From positions 248,001 through 312,000 of the forward strand of contig NZ_CM001442.1 of NCBI RefSeq assembly GCF_000244915.1: a stretch of DNA of 64,000 bases, in the 5' to 3' direction. The DNA is from Bradyrhizobium sp. WSM471. GTDB taxonomy: Bacteria; Pseudomonadota; Alphaproteobacteria; Rhizobiales; Xanthobacteraceae. Numbering within the stretch: position 1 is the stretch's first letter; every line of letters begins with the position of its first letter. Of this stretch, positions 7,873 to 18,109 are shown piece by piece. Under the pieces are notes generated by a model. The model did not search any database, was not told where the DNA came from, and worked only from the letters and a program-made list of their open reading frames with translations. A program made the position numbers and the translations under genes.

Positions 7873-9753
7873 ATGCGAACAGAGCGAGAGAGCTTCGACG
7901 TCATCGTGATTGGCGGCGGCCACGCCGGCTGTGAGGCCGCGGCCGCGGCCGCTCGGGTGGGTGCAGCGACCGCTCTGGTGACGCACCGATTCTCCACGGT
8001 CGGCGCGATGTCCTGCAATCCCGCCATTGGCGGTCTCGGCAAGGGCCATCTGGTTCGCGAGGTTGACGCGCTCGATGGTCTGATGGGCCGGGTCGGCGAC
8101 GCCGGCGGCATCCAGTTCCGCGTCCTCAATCGTCGTAAGGGCCCGGCGGTGCGCGGTCCGCGGGCCCAGGCCGACCGGAAGCTCTATGCTGCCGCGATGC
8201 AGGCGGCGATCCGGGAGACCGACGGTCTTTCCGTCGTCGAAGGCGAGGCCGACGAGCTGATCGTGGCCGAGGGACGGGTGATCGGCCTGCGGCTGGCAGA
8301 TGGCCGCGAACTTCGGGCAGGGGCTGTCGTCGTCACCACCGGCACCTTCCTCCGCGGCCTGATCCATCTTGGAGAGAAGAACTGGCCGGCCGGCAGGGTT
8401 GGCGAGGCGCCGGCAATAGGCCTTTCGACCTCTTTCGAGCGTGCCGGCTTCACTCTTGGACGGCTCAAGACAGGGACTCCGCCGCGTCTGGACGGCACGA
8501 CGATCGACTGGTCGGCGGTCGAAATGCAGCCGGGGGACGAGCCTCCGGAGCCGTTTTCGGTGATGACCGAGCGGATCACGACGCCGCAGATCCAGTGCGG
8601 GATCACCCGGACCACGCCTGCGACCCACGACGTGATCAGGGCCAATGTCCATCGCTCTCCGATGTACTCCGGCCAGATCAAGAGCTCCGGACCGCGCTAT
8701 TGCCCCTCCATCGAGGACAAGATCGTTCGCTTCGGCGATCGCGACGGTCACCAGATCTTTCTGGAGCCGGAAGGGCTCGACGACAGCACTGTCTATCCCA
8801 ACGGCATCTCGACCTCGCTGCCGGAGGACGTTCAGCTCGCCATCCTCGCAACCATTCCCGGCCTGGAGCGAGTGAAGATGGTCCGGCCGGGCTATGCCAT
8901 CGAATACGACCACGTCGATCCCCGTGAGCTCGATCCGACCCTCCAGACCAAGCGTTTGCGCGGCCTGTTCCTGGCTGGCCAGATCAACGGCACGACCGGA
9001 TACGAGGAAGCTGCCGGCCAGGGCATCGTGGCAGGGCTGAACGCGGCATTGGCTGCGAGCGGTGCCGCACTGACGGTGTTCGACCGGGCGGATGGCTATC
9101 TCGGCGTGATGATCGACGACCTCGTCACCCGAGGCATCAGCGAGCCCTATCGGATGTTCACCTCCAGGGCCGAGTACCGGCTGACATTGCGGGCAGACAA
9201 TGCCGATCAGCGTTTGACCGAGAAGGGCATCGCCCTGGGATGCGTTGGCAGCGCCCGCACCCAGCATCATCGCGCCAAGATGGTCGCCCTGAATGCGGCT
9301 CGATCGCTGTCGAAGTCGCTCACGATCACCCCGAACGAGGCCATCAAGCAGGGTCTCACCCTGAACCGGGACGGCCAGCGGCGGTCGGCCTTCGAGCTGA
9401 TGGCCTATCCCGACATCGGCTGGAGCCAGGTCCGCGCGATCTGGCCGGAGCTCTCGGCCATTGATCCCGTCATTGCCACCCATCTCGAGATCGACGCGAA
9501 GTACGATGTCTATCTGGAGCGCCAGAGCGCCGATGTCGAAGCCTTCAGGCGAGACGAGGGGATGGTGTTGTCGGACGTCGATTACCAGCAGGTCCCCGGT
9601 CTCTCCAATGAGGTGAGAGCCAAGTTGGAGAAGGCGCGGCCGTTCACCGTTGGCCAGGCCGGTCGAATCGACGGCATGACGCCGGCCGCGCTGGGTATCC
9701 TTGCGGCCTATCTCCGCCGCGAAGCGCGGAAGACTTCCAAAGCGATCGCATAG
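7873..9753 (+). CDS. mnmG: tRNA uridine-5-carboxymethylaminomethyl(34) synthesis enzyme MnmG
   Basis: FAD-dependent partner of MnmE in U34 modification. The 626-aa protein shows the Rossmann dinucleotide-binding motif [10 protein letters not shown] at residues 14-23, the family's [28 protein letters not shown] region in the first 70 residues, and the second signature [21 protein letters not shown]. The C-terminal helical MnmE-binding domain ends in [14 protein letters not shown]. Its stop codon (9751-9753) abuts a parS site, and an rsmG frame may begin inside its 3' end. Confidence 0.97.
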   Translation: MRTERESFDVIVIGGGHAGCEAAAAAARVGAATALVTHRFSTVGAMSCNPAIGGLGKGHLVREVDALDGLMGRVGDAGGIQFRVLNRRKGPAVRGPRAQADRKLYAAAMQAAIRETDGLSVVEGEADELIVAEGRVIGLRLADGRELRAGAVVVTTGTFLRGLIHLGEKNWPAGRVGEAPAIGLSTSFERAGFTLGRLKTGTPPRLDGTTIDWSAVEMQPGDEPPEPFSVMTERITTPQIQCGITRTTPATHDVIRANVHRSPMYSGQIKSSGPRYCPSIEDKIVRFGDRDGHQIFLEPEGLDDSTVYPNGISTSLPEDVQLAILATIPGLERVKMVRPGYAIEYDHVDPRELDPTLQTKRLRGLFLAGQINGTTGYEEAAGQGIVAGLNAALAASGAALTVFDRADGYLGVMIDDLVTRGISEPYRMFTSRAEYRLTLRADNADQRLTEKGIALGCVGSARTQHHRAKMVALNAARSLSKSLTITPNEAIKQGLTLNRDGQRRSAFELMAYPDIGWSQVRAIWPELSAIDPVIATHLEIDAKYDVYLERQSADVEAFRRDEGMVLSDVDYQQVPGLSNEVRAKLEKARPFTVGQAGRIDGMTPAALGILAAYLRREARKTSKAIA

Positions 9754-9768
9754 GTTTCACGTGAAACA
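9753..9768. promoter_or_regulatory. parS centromere site 4
   Basis: GGTTTCACGTGAAACA, with a perfect 14-bp core, starting on the last base of the mnmG stop codon. The GTG used here as the rsmG start lies inside it. Confidence 0.92.
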
Positions 9769-10534
9769 GCGCGGGCCGGCCGGCGGCAGACCGTCATCAG
9801 CAAAACCTTCGGCGGGGGAGGGTGCCGGTGTTCGCTCCGAACCGGCGCCGACCAAGCCGAAGATCGACAAGGCCAGTGCCAACGATCGATCTTTGGACGC
9901 CATCATTGCAGCCGACAAGGTTGCGGCGCTCAAGCTCGCACCCGTTTCATGTGAAACCGAAGCCCGGCTCGATCGCTACATCGCACTGCTGCGGGAGTGG
10001 CAGGCCAAGACCAATCTCGTCGCGCCCTCGACATTGCCGCATCTCTGGACCCGGCACATCGCCGATTCGCTTCAGCTCGTCGCTCTCGCCCCGTCGGCCA
10101 AACGCTGGGCTGATCTCGGCAGCGGCGGCGGCTTCCCCGGCGTAGTGCTGGCTTGCGCTATGGCGGGGACGGCCGGGGCCAGCGTCCACCTGGTCGAGCG
10201 AATCGCCAAGAAAGCGGCCTTCCTGCGCGAAGCCATCCGCATAACTACATCCCCGGGAGTCGTACATCTCGCTGAGATCGGGGATAATGTGGATAGAATC
10301 ACCGGCCCGGTCGATTGCGTCACCGCGCGTGCGCTGGCTCCGCTACATCAACTCATCGGCTTTGCGGAGCCGCTGATGCGCCAAGGCGCAAAGGCGTTAT
10401 TTCTCAAGGGTCAAGATGTAGAGTCTGAATTGACCGAAGCTACTAAATATTGGAATATTCAGCCGCAGCTCCACCAAAGCCGGACAGGCGACGGTTGGAT
10501 CGTTGAGCTGGCTTCCGTCGAGCGGCGCGGGTGA
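9761..10534 (+). CDS. rsmG: 16S rRNA (guanine(527)-N(7))-methyltransferase RsmG
   Basis: Methylates G527 of 16S rRNA with SAM. The SAM-binding motif WADLGSGGGFPGVVLA and the family segment TNLVAPSTLPHLWTRHIADSLQL are clear. The start is uncertain. The frame is open from an ATG at 9701 inside mnmG. The GTG at 9761 (257 aa) lies within a parS site. A TTG at 9893 would give 213 aa, nearest to the usual family length, and leave out a low-complexity Pro/Ala/Lys-rich N-terminus. None has a clear ribosome binding site. A parS-like sequence is embedded at 9943-9958. Confidence 0.92.
   Translation: MKQRGPAGGRPSSAKPSAGEGAGVRSEPAPTKPKIDKASANDRSLDAIIAADKVAALKLAPVSCETEARLDRYIALLREWQAKTNLVAPSTLPHLWTRHIADSLQLVALAPSAKRWADLGSGGGFPGVVLACAMAGTAGASVHLVERIAKKAAFLREAIRITTSPGVVHLAEIGDNVDRITGPVDCVTARALAPLHQLIGFAEPLMRQGAKALFLKGQDVESELTEATKYWNIQPQLHQSRTGDGWIVELASVERRG
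9943..9958. promoter_or_regulatory. Degenerate parS-like site inside rsmG
   Basis: CGTTTCATGTGAAACC differs from the 14-bp parS core by one base (T for the central C). It lies within coding sequence for the residues APVSCETEA. It may be a weaker ParB site or a decayed copy. Confidence 0.6.
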
Positions 10535-10563
10535 GGCGTCAGGGGCCAAGTGGGGAATTTGCG

Positions 10564-11418
10564 ATGAGCGTGATTGACGAACCGCAGCAAGAACAGACCG
10601 CTGCCGTCCCGCAGGGCCATCCGCGCATCCTGGCGCTGGCGAATCAGAAGGGCGGCGTGGGAAAAACAACCACGGCGATCAATCTCGGCACGGCGCTCGC
10701 TGCGATCGGCGAACGCGTCCTGATCGTCGATCTCGATCCGCAGGGCAACGCCTCGACCGGACTCGGCATCGATCGCCGCAACCGCTCCTGCTCGACCTAT
10801 GACGTTCTGGTGGGCGAGGCGAGCCTGCGGGAAGCGGTGGTGTCGACGGCGGTGCCGCGACTGCATATCGCGCCCTCGACCATGGATCTCTCCGGCCTCG
10901 AACTCGAACTCGGCACCACGCCCGGTCGTGCGTACAAGTTGCGTGACGCGATCAGCGCGCTCAACAACAACGTCTCGCCCGACGCCGATTACACTTACGT
11001 GCTGATCGACTGTCCGCCCTCGCTCAATCTGATCACCGTGAACGCGATGGCGGCTTCCGACGCGATCCTGGTGCCGCTGCAGTGCGAGTTCTTCGCGCTC
11101 GAAGGTCTGTCGCAATTGCTGCAAACGGTGGAGCAGGTGCGCTCGACGCTCAATCCGAACCTGTCGATCCACGGCATCGTGCTGACCATGTTCGACTCGC
11201 GCAACAATCTCTCGAACCAGGTCGTTGCCGACGTTCGGCAGTTCATGGGCGAGAAGGTCTACAAGACCATGATCCCGCGCAACGTGCGCATCTCGGAGGC
11301 GCCGTCCTACGGCAAGCCGGTGCTGGTCTACGATCTCAAATGCGTCGGCAGCGAAGCTTATCTGCGGCTCGCCACCGAAGTGATCCAGCGCGAACGCGAG
11401 CTGCGGACGACGCATTGA
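10564..11418 (+). CDS. parA: Chromosome partitioning ATPase ParA
   Basis: Walker-type ATPase that drives segregation of ParB-parS complexes along the nucleoid. The deviant Walker A KGGVGKTT is at residues 29-36, preceded by ILALANQ, with LIVDLDPQGNAST and the Walker B segment LIDCPPSLNLITVNA. The chosen ATG (284 aa, MSVIDEPQQEQ) is preceded by GGGGAATTTGCG. An upstream ATG at 10531 would overlap rsmG by 4 bp. A 117-bp palindromic element separates it from parB. Confidence 0.97.
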   Translation: MSVIDEPQQEQTAAVPQGHPRILALANQKGGVGKTTTAINLGTALAAIGERVLIVDLDPQGNASTGLGIDRRNRSCSTYDVLVGEASLREAVVSTAVPRLHIAPSTMDLSGLELELGTTPGRAYKLRDAISALNNNVSPDADYTYVLIDCPPSLNLITVNAMAASDAILVPLQCEFFALEGLSQLLQTVEQVRSTLNPNLSIHGIVLTMFDSRNNLSNQVVADVRQFMGEKVYKTMIPRNVRISEAPSYGKPVLVYDLKCVGSEAYLRLATEVIQRERELRTTH

Positions 11419-11424
11419 AGTTGC

Positions 11425-11541
11425 CGTAGGGTGGGTTAGCCGAAGGCGTAACCCACCACGGTCGATCTTCGCGGAAACAGAAGAGGTGGGTTACGCCGAG
11501 CAGATACGCTTCGCACATCTGCAGGGCTAACCCACCCTACG
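11425..11541. repeat. Palindromic repeat element, family A, between parA and parB
   Basis: 117 bp bounded by perfect 16-bp inverted repeats, CGTAGGGTGGGTTAGC and GCTAACCCACCCTACG. Internal copies of the GGGTTA/TAACCC motif allow further pairing. A 90-bp relative with identical ends lies at 24498-24587. It would form a strong hairpin in the parA-parB transcript. Confidence 0.88.
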
Positions 11542-11592
11542 ATTCGAAATTCAGGTTTGGAGTGCTGCACGTTGAATCCAAGGGAGCTGGCG

Positions 11593-12477
11593 ATGGCCGA
11601 CGAAGCGCGTTCGCGATTGGGCCGGGGTCTTGCGAGTCTGATCGGTGACGTCGGCGGCGAGGCTCAGCATGTCGATCGTCCGCGCGCGCAACGCAAGGTG
11701 CCGATCGAGTTCATCAAGCCCAATCCGCGCAACCCGCGCCGGACCTTTTCGGAAAGCGAGCTCAGGGAGCTCAGCGATTCCATCAGGCAGCACGGCGTGA
11801 TCCAGCCGATCGTGGTGCGACCGGTGAAGGGCGCGCAAGACCGCTTCGAGATCATCGCCGGCGAGCGGCGCTGGCGCGCGTCGCAAATGGCCGGCCTGCA
11901 CGAAGTGCCGATCGTCCCCGTCGACATCAGCGACAGCGATGCGCTGGAGTTCGCGATCGTCGAGAACGTGCAGCGCGAAGACCTCAACCCCATGGAAGAG
12001 GCGCTCGGCTATCACGCGCTCGCCAACGAGTTCAAACGCAGCCAGGACGACATCGCCAAAGTCGTCGGCAAGAGCCGCAGCCACATCGCCAATATGATGC
12101 GGCTGACGAAGCTTCCCTCTGAGGTGCAAGCCTTGATCACGAGCGGCGAGCTGACCGCCGGTCACGCCCGCGCGCTGATCGGCGTGCCTGATCCGATCGC
12201 GGCTGCCAAGCGCATCGTCGAAGAAGGCCTCAACGTCCGCCAGACCGAGGCGCTGGCGCATGAAGAGGGCGTGCCGGAGCGCAAGCCGCAGAAGGCGCGC
12301 ACGGGGGCGAAGGAAAAGGACCCTGACACGGTCGACCTGGAGAAGCGCGTTAGCGACGCGCTCGGGCTCAAGGTCACGGTGAGCCACCGCGATCCCGGCG
12401 GCTCGGTCCAGATCAACTACCGCAACCTCGATCAGCTCGACGAGGTGATGCGGCGGCTGGCGAAGGGCGCGATCTAG
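11593..12477 (+). CDS. parB: Chromosome partitioning protein ParB
   Basis: CTP-binding DNA clamp that loads at parS and spreads. The 294-aa protein has an N-terminal ParA-stimulating peptide (RLGRGLASLIGD, residues 8-19), the Srx-like domain with GERRWRA at 90-96 and ENVQREDLNP at 124-133, a helix-turn-helix around 150-171 (SQDDIAKVVGKSRSHIANMM), and a C-terminal dimerisation region with NLDQLDEVMRRL. The ATG was chosen because GGGAG precedes it. A longer frame from 11557 would add 12 residues without family support. Confidence 0.97.
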   Translation: MADEARSRLGRGLASLIGDVGGEAQHVDRPRAQRKVPIEFIKPNPRNPRRTFSESELRELSDSIRQHGVIQPIVVRPVKGAQDRFEIIAGERRWRASQMAGLHEVPIVPVDISDSDALEFAIVENVQREDLNPMEEALGYHALANEFKRSQDDIAKVVGKSRSHIANMMRLTKLPSEVQALITSGELTAGHARALIGVPDPIAAAKRIVEEGLNVRQTEALAHEEGVPERKPQKARTGAKEKDPDTVDLEKRVSDALGLKVTVSHRDPGGSVQINYRNLDQLDEVMRRLAKGAI

Positions 12478-12488
12478 ACGCACCCTCG

Positions 12489-12619
12489 ATGTCGTCCTGG
12501 CGAAGGCCAGGACCCATACCGCGTGATGTCTCGATTGGAGCTGGTCGCAATACCGGACTACGAATCTTCCCCAAACCTCTCCTTGGGGTAATGGGTCCTG
12601 GCTTTCGCCAGGACGACAT
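12489..12619. repeat. Palindromic repeat element, family B, parB/holA junction
   Basis: The arms ATGTCGTCCTGGCGAAGGCC... (12489-12517) and its near-perfect inverse (12591-12619) end in GACGACAT. Each arm is itself a hairpin (CCTGGCgaagGCCAGG). It lies between convergent 3' ends. Related copies occur at 20627, 39044, 47373, 48480 and 55576. Confidence 0.85.
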
Positions 12620-12627
12620 TGGGAGAC

Positions 12628-13656
12628 TCAGCTCCGCCGCTTCGCGTTCGCGGCGATCGCCATCAGTGTGCGCTGGGCGATAGCCGCGGCGAGGGTGGAT
12701 TGCTTGCGGGTGTCGAGCGCGGCGGTCGCGAGCTGCTCGATGATGGCGGCGAGCCGCGCCACGCTGAAATTGCGCAGTGCGGTTTCGACAGCGGGCTTCC
12801 GCGAAAAATGCAGGCGCGGATAGCCGCTGTCGAGCACGGCGGAAGCGGGCGTGCCGTCGGCGATTGCGAGCGCCGATTTGTGCAGCCACGCCGCCTGACG
12901 CTGCGCCGCAGAGATGATCACGCCGGGGTAGGTGCCGGCGATCATGGCTTTGGCAAACTCGTTTTCGACGATCTCGGGCCGGCCGGCGAAGGCGCCATCG
13001 ACGATCGGATCGAGTTTCAGCTCCGAGGCATCGGCGACGACAGCCATCACGTCATCCAGCGTGATCTCGCCCTTGCCATGGGCATAGAGCGTGAGCTTGC
13101 GCAGCTCGTTGCGGGACGCCTGCCGGTCCCCGCCGAGGAACGACATCAGCGCGGCGCGGGCATCCTGCGCGATGCGCAAATTGGCGATGCGGAGCTCGTC
13201 TTCCATCAGCTTGGCGAGGTCGCGCTCGGTATCGGGATAGCAAGCGATCGCGACGGCCGTCTTGGCGCGTTCGCAGGCCTTGCGCAGTGGCGATTCCGGG
13301 CGCAGCTCGCCGGCCTCGATCACGATGCGGCAATCCTTCACGCCCATCTCCGCCAGCGTGTCGATAGCGCTGGCAAAGCTGCGCGAGCCGGCGCGCACGC
13401 GGATGGCGCGGCGGCCACCGAACAGCGGCACCGTCATGGCCTCGTCGACGAGGCGCGACGGCTCGGCGGAGAGCTCGTCGCCGTCGACCTTGACCAGCGA
13501 GAAGGGATCGTTGGGATCGTCGACGCCGGAGGCGATCAGCGCATCCGCGCGTTCGCGGACTAGGCCGGCGTCGGGACCGTAGAGCAGGATGATCGGACGG
13601 CCCGCATCGGGGCGGGCGAGAAAGGCGTCGATCTCTTTTCCGCGCAGCGCGACCAT
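12628..13656 (-). CDS. holA: DNA polymerase III delta subunit
   Basis: Clamp-loader subunit that opens the beta sliding clamp. The 342-aa length and the start MVALRGKEIDAFLARPDAGRPIILLYGPDAGLVRERADALI match the alphaproteobacterial HolA family. The middle shows FGGRRAIRVRAG and ALMSFLGGDRQASRNELRKLTLYA, typical of delta's domain II-III region. It is the last gene of leuS-lptE-holA on the minus strand. LptE-holA is a conserved pair in proteobacteria. Confidence 0.92.
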   Translation of the reverse strand: MVALRGKEIDAFLARPDAGRPIILLYGPDAGLVRERADALIASGVDDPNDPFSLVKVDGDELSAEPSRLVDEAMTVPLFGGRRAIRVRAGSRSFASAIDTLAEMGVKDCRIVIEAGELRPESPLRKACERAKTAVAIACYPDTERDLAKLMEDELRIANLRIAQDARAALMSFLGGDRQASRNELRKLTLYAHGKGEITLDDVMAVVADASELKLDPIVDGAFAGRPEIVENEFAKAMIAGTYPGVIISAAQRQAAWLHKSALAIADGTPASAVLDSGYPRLHFSRKPAVETALRNFSVARLAAIIEQLATAALDTRKQSTLAAAIAQRTLMAIAANAKRRS

Positions 13657-13703
13657 GGTGCCTGGGATTCGTCAGTCCGGGCGAACCGGGGTGACGGGAC
13701 GAA

Positions 13704-14255
13704 TTAAGTGCCCGCGGTGAAGAACGAGGCGAGGCGAGTCGTGATGTTCTCGGCGATCTCGTTGGCGGCACGATCCTCGGCATCACGTATCGCGCGGTTG
13801 CGGCTGAAACGTTGATAGGAGCCGGGCATGTCGTAGGACACGCGGGAGAACGTGGTGCCGGTCATCACCGACTTGCCGCTGACGACCTCGATCAGATTGT
13901 ACTGGGCGTCGAGACCGTAGTTTTCGCTGCTCGGCAGGCCGGTGTTGGGATCGACGATCAGCGACGTCTTGCTGCTTGAGAAGCGGATCTCCAGGCGGTG
14001 CGTCGGCGGCATGCCGGTGGCGGTGCCATAGAGCTTGAACGCCAGCGCGTTGCGGACCTCGACGCCGACGCGGGCCTCGCGCGAGGCATTGGCCTTGGCG
14101 ATCGGGGGCAGATCGACCCCCATCAGCTTCTCGCGCAGGCCGGGGGTGCCGTCGGTGTGCTCGGCATACATCGGATGGAAGCAGCCGGCCGTCATGGCCG
14201 CCAGTGCGGCGACCGCCAGCAAGCGGGCTGCGATGCGGATCCTAGCCGACAACAT
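13704..14255 (-). CDS. lptE: LPS-assembly lipoprotein LptE
   Basis: Outer-membrane lipoprotein plugging the LptD barrel for lipopolysaccharide insertion. The 183-aa protein begins with a signal peptide and lipobox ending at Cys25 ([11 protein letters not shown]). The rest is a small beta-rich domain with LRERSS-type family features replaced by [14 protein letters not shown] and [34 protein letters not shown]. The start overlaps the 3' end of leuS by 14 bp, and holA follows 47 bp downstream, so translational coupling is likely. Confidence 0.85.
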   Translation of the reverse strand: MLSARIRIAARLLAVAALAAMTAGCFHPMYAEHTDGTPGLREKLMGVDLPPIAKANASREARVGVEVRNALAFKLYGTATGMPPTHRLEIRFSSSKTSLIVDPNTGLPSSENYGLDAQYNLIEVVSGKSVMTGTTFSRVSYDMPGSYQRFSRNRAIRDAEDRAANEIAENITTRLASFFTAGT

Positions 14256-16866
14256 TCACGATCCTCTTGGGAACGATAATCACCTTGCGGACGGGCTTGC
14301 CGTCCAGGGCCAGTTTTACCGCATCGAGGGCCAAAACGGCAGCCTCGATTTCCGGATTCTCGGCCGCTGTTGCAACTGTGACCTCGCCCCGCTTCTTGCC
14401 GTTGACCTGGACCACCAGGGTCACACTGTCTTCAACCAGCAAATCGCGTTCGATTTGGGGCCAATTGGCCTCGGAAACCAGCCCGCTCTGGCCCAGAACC
14501 TGCCAACACTCCTCGGCCAAATGCGGCATCATCGGGGAGAACAGCTGGACCAGGATCTGACTGGCCTCCCGGATCGCCCAGGCCAAATCTGGAGCCGGCT
14601 GGCCGGCACGCTGCAAGATCTCCGCAAACGCATTGGTGAATTCGCGGATATGGGCGAGGCAGACGTTGAAGTGCAGCCGCTCGATCCCGGTGGTGACCTT
14701 GTCCAGCGCGCCATGGGCTGCCTTGCGCAAGGCGGTGGCGTCCGGGCCGAAGCTGGCGGGCCGGGCCGCCGGCGCGGCCTTGCCGGCTTCGACAGAGTCG
14801 TTCACCAGCCGCCACAGCCGCTGCACGAAGCGCGAGGCGCCCTGGACGCGCTCATCGCTCCAGATCACGTCGCGCTCGGGCGGGGAGTCCGACAGCATGA
14901 ACCAGCGGGCGACGTCGGCGCCGTAGGTCTCGATGATGTCGTCGGGGTCGACCGTGTTCTTCTTCGACTTCGACATCTTCTCGATCGGGCCGATCTGGAT
15001 GTCTTCGCCTGACGTCAGCAGCGTGGCGCGGCGGCCGTTGGCGCCGGTCTCGACCTTCACCTCGACCGGCTGGACATAGGTGCCGTCGGCCTTCTGGTAG
15101 GTCTCGTGCACCACCATGCCCTGCGTGAACATGCCGGCGAACGGCTCGTCCAGTGCGATGTGCCCGGTCGCCTTCATGGCGCGCGTGAAGAAGCGGCTGT
15201 AGAGCAGATGCAGGATCGCGTGCTCGACGCCGCCGATATACTGATCGACCGGCAGCATCCGGTTGGCGACCTCTGGCGTCGTTGGCGCGTTCTCGTTCCA
15301 GGGATCGGTGAAACGCGCGAAGTACCAGGACGAATCCACGAAGGTGTCCATGGTGTCGGTTTCACGCTGAGCCTTGCCGCCGCATTGCGGACAGGTCACG
15401 TGCTTCCAGGTCGGGTGATGATCGAGCGCGTTGCCCGGCTTGTCGAAGGTCGCATCGTCCGGCAGCTTCACCGGCAGGTCGGCGTCAGGCACCGGCACGA
15501 CATCGCATTTCGGGCAATGGATGACGGGGATCGGACAGCCCCAATAGCGCTGGCGCGAAATACCCCAGTCGCGCAGGCGGAAATTGACCTGGCGCTCGCC
15601 GACCGGCGCGTTGCCGCGCAGCTCGGTCTCGAGACGCTTCGCCACCTCGTCCTTGGCCTGATCGATGGTCATGCCGTCGAGGAAACGCGAATTGATCATG
15701 CGGCCGTCACCGTCATAGGCGGTATCGGTGATGACAAAGGTCTTGGGATCCTGGCCCTCAGGGCACACCACCGGCGTATTGCCGAGAGCGTACTTATTGA
15801 CGAAATCGAGGTCGCGCTGGTCGTGTGCGGGACAGCCGAAAATGGCGCCGGTGCCGTATTCCATCAGCACGAAATTGGCGACATAGACCGGCAGCTTCCA
15901 GCTCGGATCGAACGGGTGAACCGCGCGGATGCCGGTATCGAATCCCTGCTTCTCGGCGGTGTCGATGATCTCCTGCGCCGTGCCCATCCGCTTGATCTCG
16001 CCGATGAACTCGGCGAGCGCAGGGTTTTTGGCGGCGGCGGCCTGCGCCAGCGGATGATCGGCCGAGATCGCCATGAACTTCGCGCCGAACAACGTGTCCG
16101 GGCGCGTCGTGAAAATCTTCAGCTCGCTCTCACCGGCCGGTGTTGTCGCCGTATCGAGCGCGAAGCGGATCAGCAGCCCCTCGGACCGGCCGATCCAGTT
16201 GCGCTGCATCAGCCGCACCTTGTCGGGCCAGCGATCCAGCGTATCCAGTGCCGACAGCAGCTCCTGCGAGTACTTCGTGATCTTGAAGACCCACTGGTTC
16301 ATTTCCCGTTGTTCGACAACGGCACCCGAACGCCAGCCTTTCCCGTCGATCACCTGCTCGTTGGCGAGCACGGTCATGTCGACGGGGTCCCAGTTCACTT
16401 TGCGCTTCTCGCGCTCGGCGAGGCCTTCGCGCAGGAAGTCCAGAAACATCTTCTGCTGGTGCTTGTAATAGGACGGATCGCAGGTCGCGATCTCACGGCT
16501 CCAGTCCAGCGACAGCCCGATCGAACGGAGCTGCTTCTTCATCGCGGCGATGTTGTCGTAGGTCCAGGCCTTCGGTGCGACCTTGCGCTCGATCGCTGCG
16601 TTCTCGGCCGGCAGGCCGAAAGCGTCCCAGCCCATCGGGTGCAGTACGTTGAAACCCTTGGCGCGCATGAAGCGGGCCAGTACGTCGCCAAGCGTGTAAT
16701 TGCGGACATGGCCGATATGGATGCGCCCCGACGGGTAGGGGAACATCTCAAGCACATAATATTTCGGCCGCGGATCGTCGTTCTTGGAGACGAAGATCGC
16801 CTGTTGGTCCCAGGCGGCTTGCCAGCGCGGTTCGGCGTCGCGGGCGTTATAGCGTTCGGAGGTCAT
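14242..16866 (-). CDS. leuS: Leucyl-tRNA synthetase
   Basis: Charges tRNA-Leu, with editing of mischarged isoleucine-type residues. The 874-aa length is normal. Class I signatures are visible: HIGH at residues 50-53 ([12 protein letters not shown]) and KMSKS at 630-634. The CP1 editing domain lies between, and a Cys-rich zinc segment ([17 protein letters not shown]) is present. It is the first gene of leuS-lptE-holA. A short hairpin in its leader (GCCGTCT/AGACGGC at 16894-16909) has no clear role. Confidence 0.98.
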   Translation of the reverse strand: MTSERYNARDAEPRWQAAWDQQAIFVSKNDDPRPKYYVLEMFPYPSGRIHIGHVRNYTLGDVLARFMRAKGFNVLHPMGWDAFGLPAENAAIERKVAPKAWTYDNIAAMKKQLRSIGLSLDWSREIATCDPSYYKHQQKMFLDFLREGLAEREKRKVNWDPVDMTVLANEQVIDGKGWRSGAVVEQREMNQWVFKITKYSQELLSALDTLDRWPDKVRLMQRNWIGRSEGLLIRFALDTATTPAGESELKIFTTRPDTLFGAKFMAISADHPLAQAAAAKNPALAEFIGEIKRMGTAQEIIDTAEKQGFDTGIRAVHPFDPSWKLPVYVANFVLMEYGTGAIFGCPAHDQRDLDFVNKYALGNTPVVCPEGQDPKTFVITDTAYDGDGRMINSRFLDGMTIDQAKDEVAKRLETELRGNAPVGERQVNFRLRDWGISRQRYWGCPIPVIHCPKCDVVPVPDADLPVKLPDDATFDKPGNALDHHPTWKHVTCPQCGGKAQRETDTMDTFVDSSWYFARFTDPWNENAPTTPEVANRMLPVDQYIGGVEHAILHLLYSRFFTRAMKATGHIALDEPFAGMFTQGMVVHETYQKADGTYVQPVEVKVETGANGRRATLLTSGEDIQIGPIEKMSKSKKNTVDPDDIIETYGADVARWFMLSDSPPERDVIWSDERVQGASRFVQRLWRLVNDSVEAGKAAPAARPASFGPDATALRKAAHGALDKVTTGIERLHFNVCLAHIREFTNAFAEILQRAGQPAPDLAWAIREASQILVQLFSPMMPHLAEECWQVLGQSGLVSEANWPQIERDLLVEDSVTLVVQVNGKKRGEVTVATAAENPEIEAAVLALDAVKLALDGKPVRKVIIVPKRIVNVVG

Positions 16867-17056
16867 GGAATCGTTGGGTTTTCGTGGATCTGGGCCGTCT
16901 AAAGACGGCGGACTAGGCCATAGAAGTCCTCAAGGGGTCAATGGGTTGCCGCAATTTGGGAACCTTCGGCGCTGCACCGCATAACTACTGAGGCCGCGTT
17001 GGGGCGTGATTAAGGGGTCGATGCGAGTTTGCGACTGACCAGAACTCTCAAGATTT

Positions 17057-18106
17057 GTGATGGACGCCAGCTTCGACGATCCCGATTACGACTATGCCGC
17101 GTCCGTTGCCGAACGGGCGATGCGGAGCATGGCCGAACAGCGGATCCCTGCCACGCCGGCCAATTTCGCCGTCTGGTTTCGCTATTTCGCGGGAAGCCAT
17201 GACGATCTGCGCAACGCCATCGACCTCCTGATCGATCATAGCCGTCCCTTCGACGTCAGGACCAATCAGGATCTGTTCGAGACCTATGTCGCGCCCAAGG
17301 GGGGCGCTATCGTCTCGGAGACATCGGAGCGGCTGCATGCCCTCATGGGTGCGGCGAAGGATTTTCTGGCAACTGCGATCGCCGACAACCACTCCCAGAT
17401 GCAGGCGATCAACGAGGTTGCCGACCAGGGCGAGGCCGGTGTCGACCCCAAAGCGTTGGTCGCCCAGCTCATGAACGAGTTGAGCCGCGCCGCCGCCCGC
17501 GCGACGCGGCTCGAGGCAGGCTTTGCGGAAAAGACCCGCGAGCTCGACGTGATCCGCGCCTCCCTCTCCAAATCCGAGGAGCGTGCCCGGACCGATACCC
17601 TCACAGGCCTCGCCAACCGCCGGGCGCTCGACGAATTCCTGCGCAAGGCGCAGACAACTGCGGAGTGGGGCGAGCCGCTCAGCGTGCTGATGCTCGACAT
17701 CGACCATTTCAAAACCTTCAACGACAGTTTCGGCCATGGCGTCGGCGACCAGGTGCTGCGCCTGATGGCCAAGGTGCTGCGCGAAAAGGTCCGCGAGCAG
17801 GACCTGTCGGCCCGCTATGGCGGCGAGGAGTTGATCGCGGTGTTGCCGGATGCCGATCTGGCCGCCTGCGCCGAGGTCGCCGAACGCATCAGGCACGCGA
17901 TCGCGGAATGCACCATCACGCGTCGCTCGACCGGCGAGGTCCTGCCCCATATCAGCGTGTCGATCGGTGTTGCGCAGTACCGGACCGGCGAAGCGATCAC
18001 CGATCTCATCGAGCGCTGCGATCGCGCGCTCTATCTCGCCAAGAACAGCGGCCGCAATCGCGTGGTCACCGAGAGCGAGCTCGATGGCGCCGGGGCTGCG
18101 GGTTAG
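17057..18106 (+). CDS. GGDEF diguanylate cyclase
   Basis: Soluble enzyme predicted to make cyclic di-GMP from two GTP. The C-terminal GGDEF domain carries the active-site signature as GGEEL at residues 255-259. It also has an RxxD inhibitory site (REQD, 246-249) at the canonical five-residue distance, so product feedback is expected. The N-terminal 160 residues have no recognised sensor fold and begin with an Asp-rich segment. No signal peptide or membrane segment is seen. The start is GTG 17057 or the adjacent ATG 17060. Its stop lies 3 bp from that of the next, convergent cyclase. Confidence 0.93.
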   Translation: MMDASFDDPDYDYAASVAERAMRSMAEQRIPATPANFAVWFRYFAGSHDDLRNAIDLLIDHSRPFDVRTNQDLFETYVAPKGGAIVSETSERLHALMGAAKDFLATAIADNHSQMQAINEVADQGEAGVDPKALVAQLMNELSRAAARATRLEAGFAEKTRELDVIRASLSKSEERARTDTLTGLANRRALDEFLRKAQTTAEWGEPLSVLMLDIDHFKTFNDSFGHGVGDQVLRLMAKVLREKVREQDLSARYGGEELIAVLPDADLAACAEVAERIRHAIAECTITRRSTGEVLPHISVSIGVAQYRTGEAITDLIERCDRALYLAKNSGRNRVVTESELDGAGAAG

Positions 18107-18109
18107 CCC

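Noticed and set aside
7690..9483. 597-aa open frame on the minus strand across mnmG
   Set aside because: Antisense to an unmistakable mnmG; such frames are common in high-GC DNA and it has no recognisable domain or ribosome binding site.
15106..16902. 598-aa open frame on the plus strand across leuS
   Set aside because: Antisense to leuS, which has all its class I motifs; the frame has Arg/His-rich composition typical of shadow frames.
16894..16909. Hairpin in the leuS leader as an attenuator or T-box
   Set aside because: Only a 7-bp stem without a leader peptide, terminator run or specifier; T-boxes are not known in this group.
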